Origin: a bacterium
Lineage (GTDB): Bacteria > RBG-13-66-14
Assembly: GCA_035528375.1 (NCBI GenBank)
Contig: DATKYS010000110.1
Location: 1 to 19,755, forward strand
Direction of reading: 5' to 3'
Length of the DNA: 19,755 nucleotides
In this document: piece by piece, positions 13,940 to 19,755 of the stretch
Position numbering within the stretch: position 1 is the first letter of the stretch
Layout of the letters: each line of letters begins with the position of its first letter
Translations under genes and position numbers: made by a program
The notes under the pieces: model-generated
The model's input: the letters and a program-made list of their open reading frames with translations, nothing else
The model's database searches: none
Told to the model about the DNA's origin: nothing

Positions 13940-14704
13940 CTATTCGGGCTTGGGTTCGGGGAGGGTTATCTCCGCCTCGTTGAAGCGGCAGTGGGTGCCG
14001 AAGCCCATCCGCTGGTAGAGCTCGATCCCCTCCTTGTTCTTCACCGCGACGTTGAGGGTCGCCAGGTCGGCCTGGTCGGACAGGAGGGTGAGCACCTTGC
14101 CCATTACCTGCTGGGCGAAGCCGCGGCGCCGGTACTCGGGGTGGACCACCACGTTGCCGATGCAGGCCACCCGCTCGTCGGGGTTCACCACGTGCGTCCC
14201 CGCGCAGGCCACGAGCCCGTCGTCCAAGTAAATTCCGGCGAAGGGGTAGGCCATCTGGTCCGGGTGGAAGGCGTTCTCCGGGTAGTGGACCATCAGGCCG
14301 GCGATGGCGTCGGCGTCCTTGGAGCCCAACTCCTCGGCTACTCCGGTGTCGAAGTTTTTTCCCGAAAGGTCCAGCGTCATTCGGAGCATACGCTTGAGCT
14401 GGACCACGTTGGTGCCCTCGGGGAAGATGGCCTCGGGCTCGCCGGTGAAGGCGGCGTTGTAGTCCCCGGCGGGGAGGAACGAGCAGATGAAGCGCAGGGC
14501 GCCGACTCCGCCGAAGAGGAAGAGGGCGGGCGGCTGGAGCCCCTCGTACACCAGCACCAGGTTCGGCCCGTTAACGTAGTACCGCGAGAGGCCGAAGTGG
14601 AGGTCGGAGAGGTCGCCCAGCGCGTAGGACGCCCAGGGGCGGTCCGAGGAGAGGAGCTCGGAGATGACGTCCCGGTCGCGGCTGCGGAAGTTTTCCAGTT
14701 TCAT
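13940..14704 (-). CDS. GNAT-family N-acetyltransferase (254 aa)
   Basis: The C-terminal half (about 120-240) is a GNAT domain. A beta-strand IGNVVVHPEYRRRGFA (182-197) contains the acetyl-CoA pyrophosphate-binding signature RRxGxA, followed by a helix, then LNVAVKNKEGIELYQRMGF (217-235), the usual N/Y/GF end motif. The N-terminal 120 residues look like a second, degenerate GNAT-like or substrate domain. Two-domain enzymes of this size acetylate small molecules, peptides or proteins, and the substrate cannot be told here. AGGGA stands 6 nt before the ATG. It lies between ftsY (27 bp) and pdxA (12 bp) in the same minus-strand operon, which offers no strong functional clue. Confidence 0.85.
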   Translation of the reverse strand: MKLENFRSRDRDVISELLSSDRPWASYALGDLSDLHFGLSRYYVNGPNLVLVYEGLQPPALFLFGGVGALRFICSFLPAGDYNAAFTGEPEAIFPEGTNVVQLKRMLRMTLDLSGKNFDTGVAEELGSKDADAIAGLMVHYPENAFHPDQMAYPFAGIYLDDGLVACAGTHVVNPDERVACIGNVVVHPEYRRRGFAQQVMGKVLTLLSDQADLATLNVAVKNKEGIELYQRMGFGTHCRFNEAEITLPEPKPE

Positions 14705-14731
14705 CGTATCCCTTTGTGAAGTTGTTAGGGT

Positions 14732-15613
14732 TCAGTCGAGGCCCACCAGGGCCCGGGCGAATTTTATCGGGTCGAAGGGCTCCAGGTCCTCCAGCCGCTC
14801 GCCGGTCCCCACGTGGGAAACGGGGAGGCCGGTCTCGGCGGCGACGGCGAGGAGGAAGCCGCCTTTGGAGGTCCCGTCGAGCTTTGTCAGCACGATTCGG
14901 TCGCACCCGGCGCCTTCCAGGAAGGCCCGGGCCTGGAGGACGCCGTTCTGCCCGCCGCCCGCATCCAGCACGAGGACGGTCTCCACCGGATGAGCGCCGA
15001 GCGACTTTTCCACCACGCGGCGGAGCTTGCCCAGCTCACGCATCAGGTGATCCCGGGTGTGCATCCTCCCGGCGGTGTCGGCGATGACGGCGTCCATCCG
15101 CCGGGCCTTGGCGGCTTCGAGGGCGTCGAAAAGAACCGCTGCGGGGTCGCCGCCCCCGGAGTGCCGGACCAGCGGAACGCCGGCGCGGGCTGCCCAGACC
15201 TCGAGCTGCTCCCCCGCGGCGGCCCGGTAGGTGTCGGCCGCGGCCAGGAGCACTTTTTTACCCTCCCGGGCGTACCGGGCGGCCAGCTTGGCGGCCGTCG
15301 TCGTCTTCCCCGTCCCGTTGACCCCCACCAGGAGGAGGACCTCGGGCGGCGGGCCGTCGTAGGGCGGCGGGACCGGGGGCAGCATCCCGGCCACGAGCCC
15401 GGCCAGGAGCTCCCCGGGGTCGGCCCCTCTCTCCGGGTAGATTTCTTTAAGGCGTTCCACCAGCCCGGCGGCGACCACCGGGCCCGCGTCGGCCAGAATC
15501 AGCGCCTCCTCGAGCTCGCCCGCGGCCTCATCCCCGAGGCGGTTCCCGGCCAGCTTTCGCAGGGCTCGGTCCAGCCGGTCGCGCGTCTTCGCCAGCGCCT
15601 GAAAAAAACCCAT
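14732..15613 (-). CDS. ftsY: Signal recognition particle receptor FtsY (NG domain)
   Basis: FtsY is the GTPase that docks SRP-ribosome complexes at the membrane for co-translational insertion. This 293-residue form has only the N and G domains, without the acidic A domain of E. coli. The N-domain helices (1-85) begin MGFFQALAKTRDRLDRAL, which can bind membrane. The G motifs are P-loop GVNGTGKT (97-104), DTYRAAA (127-133), DTAGR (179-183) and TKLDG (243-247), and the closing loop is GTGERLEDLEPFDP (269-282). One oddity is DAGGGQNG at 217-224, where the family normally has DAxTGQN: a Gly replaces the conserved Thr. The ATG start is 11 bp after the pilT stop. The Shine-Dalgarno is weak, so coupling to pilT is likely. 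Confidence 0.95.
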   Translation of the reverse strand: MGFFQALAKTRDRLDRALRKLAGNRLGDEAAGELEEALILADAGPVVAAGLVERLKEIYPERGADPGELLAGLVAGMLPPVPPPYDGPPPEVLLLVGVNGTGKTTTAAKLAARYAREGKKVLLAAADTYRAAAGEQLEVWAARAGVPLVRHSGGGDPAAVLFDALEAAKARRMDAVIADTAGRMHTRDHLMRELGKLRRVVEKSLGAHPVETVLVLDAGGGQNGVLQARAFLEGAGCDRIVLTKLDGTSKGGFLLAVAAETGLPVSHVGTGERLEDLEPFDPIKFARALVGLD

Positions 15614-15624
15614 CGGGCGTTCGC

Positions 15625-16698
15625 CTACAGACCCGCTTCGGTGAGCTGCTCGGCCAGCTCCTCGCGGCGGTTGGAGGCCTCCAGGGCCGCCTCGCGGTCC
15701 ACCAGCCCGGACCCGATCAGCGTCGTCAGGGAACTGTTGAGGGTGTACATCCCGTGGGCGTGCCCCGACTGGATGACCGAGTAGAGCTGGTGCTCCTTCC
15801 CGTCGCGGATGAGCGCGCGCACCGCCGGGGTGGCGATCAAGACCTCGGTGGCCAGCACCCGCCCCGAGCCCTCCTTCTGTGGCAGGAGCGCCTGGCTGAC
15901 GACCGCCTCCAGGCAGAAGGAGAGCTGGATGCGTATCTGGCGCGTCTCACCGGACGGGAAGGCGTCTATTATCCGGGTGACGGTTTGGGTGGCGGAGTTG
16001 GTGTGCAGGGTGGTCAGTGCTATGTGGCCGGTCTCGGCGACGGTGATGGCGGCGCTCATCGTGGGCGGGTCGCGCATCTCGCCGATCATTATCACGTCGG
16101 GGTCCTGCCGCAGACACGAGCGCACCGCGGCGACGGTGTCGGTGTAGTCGGTCCCCAGCTCCCGCTGCGTCACCAGGGATTTGCCCCGCTCGTGGCGGAA
16201 CTCGATGGGGTCCTCGATGGTGATGATGTGGCGGGCGCTCTCCCGGTTTATCTTGGCGATGACGGCCGCCAGGGTGGTGGACTTGCCCGAGCCGGTGGGG
16301 CCGGTGACCAGGATCAGGCCCTTGGGCAGGGCGGTGAGGCCGGCGACTGACTTGGGCAGCCCCAGCTCCTCCAGGGAGGGGATGACGTCGGGGATGGCGC
16401 GGATGGCGCAGGCGGGCCCCTCGGAGGTACGGTAGACGTTCACGCGGAACCGGCCTTGACCCTCCAGCTCGTAGCCCAGGTCCACCTGGCCGGCGTCGTC
16501 GTAGCGGGCGCGGGCGCCGGGGCGGGACGAAAGGAAAAGCCCGGTGAAGGAGTTGGCCGTCTCCCGGGTGAAGGGCTCGAGGTTGGTGGGAATCAGCCGG
16601 CCGTCCATACGCATGTGCGGGGGATAGCCGACGACCACGTGGAGGTCGCTGGCCCCCTGGCTGCGCATCACGGAGAGGAGCTTTTCCGCCAGTTCCAC
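15625..16698 (-). CDS. pilT: Type IV pilus retraction ATPase PilT
   Basis: PilT is the hexameric ATPase that depolymerises type IV pili for twitching. Starting at GTG 16698 the protein has 357 residues, the normal length. This start has GGGAG five bases upstream and gives the canonical N-terminus ELAEKLLSVMRSQGASDLH. The longer open frame upstream runs into dinG and is not used. Motifs are AIRAIP (98-103), Walker A GPTGSGKST (133-141), Asp box ITIEDPIEF (159-167), Walker B with GEMRD (206-210; E207) and His box TGHIALTTLHTN (223-234). After GEMRD it has PPTM where PilT usually has LET(I/M). That change is tolerated in some relatives but worth noting. No other pilus genes are in the window. 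Confidence 0.93.
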   Translation of the reverse strand: MELAEKLLSVMRSQGASDLHVVVGYPPHMRMDGRLIPTNLEPFTRETANSFTGLFLSSRPGARARYDDAGQVDLGYELEGQGRFRVNVYRTSEGPACAIRAIPDVIPSLEELGLPKSVAGLTALPKGLILVTGPTGSGKSTTLAAVIAKINRESARHIITIEDPIEFRHERGKSLVTQRELGTDYTDTVAAVRSCLRQDPDVIMIGEMRDPPTMSAAITVAETGHIALTTLHTNSATQTVTRIIDAFPSGETRQIRIQLSFCLEAVVSQALLPQKEGSGRVLATEVLIATPAVRALIRDGKEHQLYSVIQSGHAHGMYTLNSSLTTLIGSGLVDREAALEASNRREELAEQLTEAGL

Positions 16699-16755
16699 GT
16701 CCGCTCCCAGAATAAAGTTACACCATCTTTTGTCCGCCGGGCGGACCGGCGGATT

Positions 16756-16784
16756 ATGATACAAGCCGCGCGCCCGCGGGTCAA
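16756..16784 (-). promoter_or_regulatory. Sigma70-type promoter for pilT and the downstream operon
   Basis: On the minus strand TTGACC (16784-16779), a 17-nt spacer and TATCAT (16761-16756) match the consensus at 5 of 6 positions each. The -35 overlaps the dinG stop codon. Expected start is near 16749, about 50 nt before the GTG of pilT. It would serve pilT-ftsY-GNAT-pdxA. Confidence 0.65.
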
Positions 16785-18814
16785 GGGCCCGCGAGGTACG
16801 TCCCAAGGGCGTCGGCCTGGAAGGAGAGAAAGCGCCTCGCCGGGGGCAGACCGGCGAGCATGACGGCGCCGTAGGCCTTGGTGAGGACGCGGGAGTCCAG
16901 AATCGCCACCACACCGCGGTCGGTCTTTTTTCGGATGAGGCGGCCGAAGCCCTGGCGGAGCCGGAGCACCGCCTCGGGCACGGAGTACTCGTCGAAGGGA
17001 CGCCCGCCGCGCTTCTCGATCGCCTCCGACCGCGCAGCCACCACCGGGTCGGTGGGCACGGCGAAGGGGAGCCGGGCGATGATCAAGAGCCGCAGCTCGT
17101 CCCCGGGCAGGTCCACCCCCTCCCAGAAGGTGGCGGTGGCGAAGAGGACGCCGCGCCGCGCCTCCTTGAAGCTTCGCAGGAGCCGGGTCCGGTCGGAATC
17201 GCCCTGGGCCAGAACCTCGCAGCCCATACCCCGAAGGTCCTCCTCCAGCCCGGATTTGAACGCGCGCAGCGCCTCGTGGCTGGTGAAAAGAACCAGCGTC
17301 CCCCCGACCCGGTTCAGCTCGACCAGCCGCCGAATCTCCCCCAGGGCCTCAGCGAAGTATCGCCGGTCGCGGGGGTCGGGCAGACGGGGCAGGTAGAGCG
17401 CCGCCTGGGTCGCGAAGTCGAAGGCCGGCGGGAGGAGGAGCTCCTCGCCGGGCGGGAAACCCAGCCGGGTGGTGAGGTGGGAGAAGTCGCCGCCCACGGT
17501 GAGGGTGGCGCTGGTGGCCACGGCGACCTCGGGGAGGGACCAGAGCCCCGACTCCAGCATCGGACCGACCTCGACGGGCGCCGCGTGGAGCCGCAGCCGC
17601 GCGGCGTCGTGGAGGCCGTCCGCCCAGTAAACGAAGCCCTCCCACCGCCGCTCCTCTATACCGACCAAGTCAACTCGGTAACCTTGTAGGTGGCGCGCCG
17701 CCCCGACGAGCTCCAGGGCGTCGTCCTCGGCGGCCCCGTCGGCCAGTTGCTCCAGCCAGCCCGCCGTCCGGCCCAGCTCGGCGTCCAGCTCAAACCCTGC
17801 GGAAAGGGGCCCGCGCAGTATGCGCTCCTCCCGCTCGCGCCCCGGGCCGAGCGCAGCGTGGAGGGAGGAGAAGTGCCCCTCCGCGACGTCGAGGATTTTC
17901 GAGAAATGCTCACTCAGCTCGTCACCATCCACCGCCCGGTCCATCACCGCCCCGGTCAGGGCCCCCGTGCGCCGGGCGGGGGCGTATAGCTCGCCCACGA
18001 GCCCGCGCAGACGGCCCAGGGAGACCCGGTAGCTGAGCTGGTCCGTGGCCGCGTCCTCGAGGCGGTGGGCCTCGTCCACCACCAGGTGGGCGTAATCGGG
18101 CAGGACCGCCGTCCCGGAGGACCGCAGGATGACGTCGGCCAGGAGGAGGGCGTGGTTGGTGATGACCAGATCGGCGGACTGTGCCCGGCGCCGTGCTCGC
18201 TGGAAGAAGCACTCTTTGACGTAGGGGCAGCGGCTCCCCGCGCAGGCGTCGGGAGACGAGGCGACCAGCCTCCACTCCGCCTCGGGGATGGCGAAGTCGA
18301 GCTCGGAGCGCTCCCCCCGTTTCAGATTTTTCGCGCGCTCGAAGAGCGCCCGCTGCCTCCCGGCGGCGTCGGCGTCGGAGAAGAGCCCCAGGAGCTGCTG
18401 GCGGTGCAGCTTCCGCAGGCAGAGGTAGTTGCCCCGCCCCAGAAGCAGGGCCACCTTCACCTCGGTCCCCAGCGCGGCCAGGGCCACGGGGATGTCGGCG
18501 GCGAGGAGCTGCTGCTGGAGGGCGATGGTGTGGGTGGAGACGACGCCCCGGTGCTCGTCCGTCACGCGGGAAAGGAGCGGGACGAGGTAGGCCAGGCTCT
18601 TGCCGATGCCGGTTCCGGCCTCGACCATGAGGCTGCCGCCGGTTTCGAGGGCGTCGGCGACGGCGGCGGCCATCCGGACCTGCCCCGGTCGCTCCTCGTA
18701 GGGGCGCAGGAACCCGGCCAGGGCGCCGGCGGGCGAAAAAAGATCCGTGATGGTCTGGGAAGTCAAGGGGTCACTCGTGCGGGTGCTCCGCGGCGAAGGG
18801 GTTCTCCCGCTCAC
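16781..18814 (-). CDS. dinG: DinG/XPD-family iron-sulfur ATP-dependent helicase (677 aa)
   Basis: A superfamily 2 5'-3' DNA helicase of the DinG/XPD type, acting in repair and R-loop or replication-conflict resolution. Motifs: YEERPGQ Q-motif region (39-45), Walker A EAGTGIGKS (65-73), four cysteines of the 4Fe-4S domain (C132, C191, C196, C202), DEAH box (247-250), ATSATL (433-438), TFWEGVDLPG (562-571) and motif VI QGFGRLIR (621-628). No exonuclease domain is present. The start is uncertain. GTG 18814 overlaps the lipoprotein gene by 44 bp, and TTG 18766 would give a start just before the typical LFSPAGALAG. Neither has a strong Shine-Dalgarno. The close overlap implies cotranscription with the lipoprotein gene. 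Confidence 0.92.
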   Translation of the reverse strand: MSGRTPSPRSTRTSDPLTSQTITDLFSPAGALAGFLRPYEERPGQVRMAAAVADALETGGSLMVEAGTGIGKSLAYLVPLLSRVTDEHRGVVSTHTIALQQQLLAADIPVALAALGTEVKVALLLGRGNYLCLRKLHRQQLLGLFSDADAAGRQRALFERAKNLKRGERSELDFAIPEAEWRLVASSPDACAGSRCPYVKECFFQRARRRAQSADLVITNHALLLADVILRSSGTAVLPDYAHLVVDEAHRLEDAATDQLSYRVSLGRLRGLVGELYAPARRTGALTGAVMDRAVDGDELSEHFSKILDVAEGHFSSLHAALGPGREREERILRGPLSAGFELDAELGRTAGWLEQLADGAAEDDALELVGAARHLQGYRVDLVGIEERRWEGFVYWADGLHDAARLRLHAAPVEVGPMLESGLWSLPEVAVATSATLTVGGDFSHLTTRLGFPPGEELLLPPAFDFATQAALYLPRLPDPRDRRYFAEALGEIRRLVELNRVGGTLVLFTSHEALRAFKSGLEEDLRGMGCEVLAQGDSDRTRLLRSFKEARRGVLFATATFWEGVDLPGDELRLLIIARLPFAVPTDPVVAARSEAIEKRGGRPFDEYSVPEAVLRLRQGFGRLIRKKTDRGVVAILDSRVLTKAYGAVMLAGLPPARRFLSFQADALGTYLAGP

Positions 18815-19484
18815 CGAGCCCGTCCAGGTAGCTGTTTATCGCTTCGATTTTACGCTGAATCTCCCGGTTCGTCCGGCAATAGGCGGCGGCCAGCGGCGTG
18901 TACTCGGCGAGGCTGGCGGACAGCCTCCCCACGAGCTCGTGCCACGAAAGGCCCTCCGTCCGACGCTCGAGGTCGTACTCGGTCAGAAGGAGCTCCGCCC
19001 GCTCGTCGAGCCCGTCCCGCACCAGGGCGTTGAACCGCTCCCGGGGTGTAAAGGCGGCGACCGTCCTCAGATCGGCGTCGAAGGCCGAGCTCCGGGGGCG
19101 GGGTGAGTCGGTCGCGACCAGGAGGTCCTCGGTCTCCCGCTCGAGGGCGACCTCGAGCTCATCGAGCCGGTGCGCCTCGTCGGCCAGGGCCCGTTCCGCC
19201 CCGGGTGTGCCGGGCTCGAGGCCGAGGGCCGTCAGAAGCCGGTCCGCGGGCCAGGCGGCCGTTTCCCGCCGGAGACGGGACTGCAGCGCGGTCAGCTCCT
19301 CCAGGAGCACCGGGTAGGCCAACCGCTCCACCCGGAGGGAGAGGGTCACCTCGTCGAGGACGTCGGCGTAGGCCAGGGCATAGAGAGAGCTTTCCTCGAC
19401 CGGTTCCTTGCAGCCGGCGAGGGGGAGACCGAGGCACAGCGACAGAAAGAGCGGGAGCGCGGCTTTTAGTGTCCTTTCAACCAT
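18771..19484 (-). CDS. Predicted lipoprotein of unknown function (237 aa)
   Basis: The N-terminus is a lipoprotein signal peptide: MVERTLK, a hydrophobic core, then the lipobox LAGC with the lipidated cysteine at residue 25. Position +2 is Lys, so outer-membrane sorting under the Lol rule is plausible. The mature part is acidic and strongly alpha-helical (heptad-like Leu/Glu/Arg stretches about 40-75, 100-125 and 155-215), suggesting coiled coils. I recognise no family. The ATG at 19484 has no Shine-Dalgarno. A TATACT hexamer ends only 7 bp upstream, so the mRNA may be leaderless. It overlaps dinG, which probably shares its transcript. Function unknown. Confidence 0.75.
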   Translation of the reverse strand: MVERTLKAALPLFLSLCLGLPLAGCKEPVEESSLYALAYADVLDEVTLSLRVERLAYPVLLEELTALQSRLRRETAAWPADRLLTALGLEPGTPGAERALADEAHRLDELEVALERETEDLLVATDSPRPRSSAFDADLRTVAAFTPRERFNALVRDGLDERAELLLTEYDLERRTEGLSWHELVGRLSASLAEYTPLAAAYCRTNREIQRKIEAINSYLDGLGERENPFAAEHPHE

Positions 19485-19491
19485 CGCCCCA

Positions 19492-19497
19492 AGTATA
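19492..19497 (-). promoter_or_regulatory. Probable -10 element giving a leaderless lipoprotein mRNA
   Basis: TATACT on the minus strand (19497-19492) ends 7 bp before the ATG at 19484, so the predicted transcription start falls on or next to the start codon. No good -35 box is visible at 16-18 bp. An imperfect dyad (AAACcGAG-TTT-CTCGTTT, about 19515-19498) occupies the spacer and could be an operator. Confidence 0.45.
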
Positions 19498-19557
19498 AAC
19501 GAGAAACTCGGTTTATGCGACGGCCGGGTCGGGCGCTGTTTACAAAGGCCACCAAAG

Positions 19558-19755
19558 AAAAGACGGGCGGGTGTGGGTACCTGCCCCTACGGGTGGGGCG
19601 TGAATCCCACGTACCCTCGTAGGGGCCGACCGACGGCGCGCCGTTTAGGTCGGCATGCGGGCGTGTCAAGAGACCCGCCCTACGTCATCGCAATACATGG
19701 GGCACAGGCCGGTTGATGGTTGCCGTATTCCCCCTCCCCCCTTTGGGGGGAGCTC
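19558..19755. repeat. Composite palindromic intergenic repeat, third locus (runs to window end)
   Basis: The segment repeats the layout of 5054-5280. It starts with a GGGCGGGTG...CCCCTAC unit (19564-19590). Next is a GTAGGGGCCGACC...GGTCGGC unit with an inner GGCGCGCC (19619-19654), matching 5163-5199 almost base for base. Then comes GACCCGCCCTACGTCATCGCAAT (about 19672-19694), and finally the CCCCTCCCCCC-TTT-GGGGGG unit (about 19730-19751) seen also at 5263-5282. The minus-strand open frame here is repeat translation. No gene is seen in 19500-19755. Confidence 0.8.

Noticed and set aside
12905-14719. 604-residue plus-strand ORF
   Set aside because: It is antisense to pdxA and the GNAT gene, both of which have clear family motifs.
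16699-16914. Longer PilT starting at 16914
   Set aside because: The extension overlaps the dinG coding end, is Pro/Arg/Ser-rich noise, and the GTG at 16698 has a Shine-Dalgarno and the canonical PilT N-terminus.
1-19755. CRISPR arrays, rRNA and tRNA genes, insertion-sequence transposases or integrases
   Set aside because: No regularly spaced repeat-spacer array, no tRNA/rRNA-like sequence and no transposase or recombinase motif was seen on either strand.

Overview
The window is high-GC (mostly around 65-70% by eye), densely coded DNA from a diderm (outer-membrane) bacterium. The supporting genes are a TamB-type envelope protein, a signal-peptide-bearing outer-membrane beta-barrel, a lipoprotein and a periplasmic Spy/ZraP-like protein. 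No gene is diagnostic of a phylum. The mix of RnfB, a solitary PilT, a sigma54 activator and many 'GTAGGGGC...' intergenic repeats would suit an uncultured candidate-phylum or deltaproteobacteria-like genome, but that is only a guess.

Left part (1-6411): a 3'-truncated rnfB (minus strand) diverges from a large tamB-like gene (plus strand). A near-consensus sigma70 promoter drives rnfB. After tamB comes a gene-free stretch of about 500 bp filled with composite palindromic repeats. A GalE-family NAD-dependent sugar epimerase follows, with its own extended -10 promoter and a terminator.

Centre-left (6506-9540): a complete NtrC-family sigma54 activator (receiver, AAA+ and Fis-type HTH) is followed by a 243-bp intergenic region. 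That region carries a textbook -24/-12 sigma54 promoter, an AT-rich IHF-like island and inverted repeats. The promoter sits immediately before a three-gene operon: a double zinc-ribbon membrane protein, a two-TM protein with a cytoplasmic zinc ribbon and a helical extracytoplasmic segment, and a secreted LTxxQ (Spy/CpxP/ZraP) protein. A strong terminator ends the operon. This looks like a self-contained envelope- or metal-stress regulon, reminiscent of ZraSR-ZraP but with unfamiliar membrane components and no histidine kinase beside it.

Right part (9689-19484, all protein genes on the minus strand). In transcription order: lipoprotein, DinG-type helicase, PilT, FtsY, GNAT acetyltransferase, PdxA, a low-GC DUF3800 gene, then MiaB and an outer-membrane barrel. 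The DUF3800 gene is clearly foreign in base composition. It begins 2 bp after pdxA, whose last dozen codons also look replaced. Between DUF3800 and miaB, on the opposite strand, lies what looks like an independent small structured RNA of about 70 nt: an extended -10 sigma70 promoter, a compact three-way junction with a GNRA hairpin, and a U7 terminator that overlaps the DUF3800 stop codon.

The composite repeats recur in three intergenic places (4985-5337, 9579-9681, 19558-19755). They account for the spurious ORFs there that share a common peptide.
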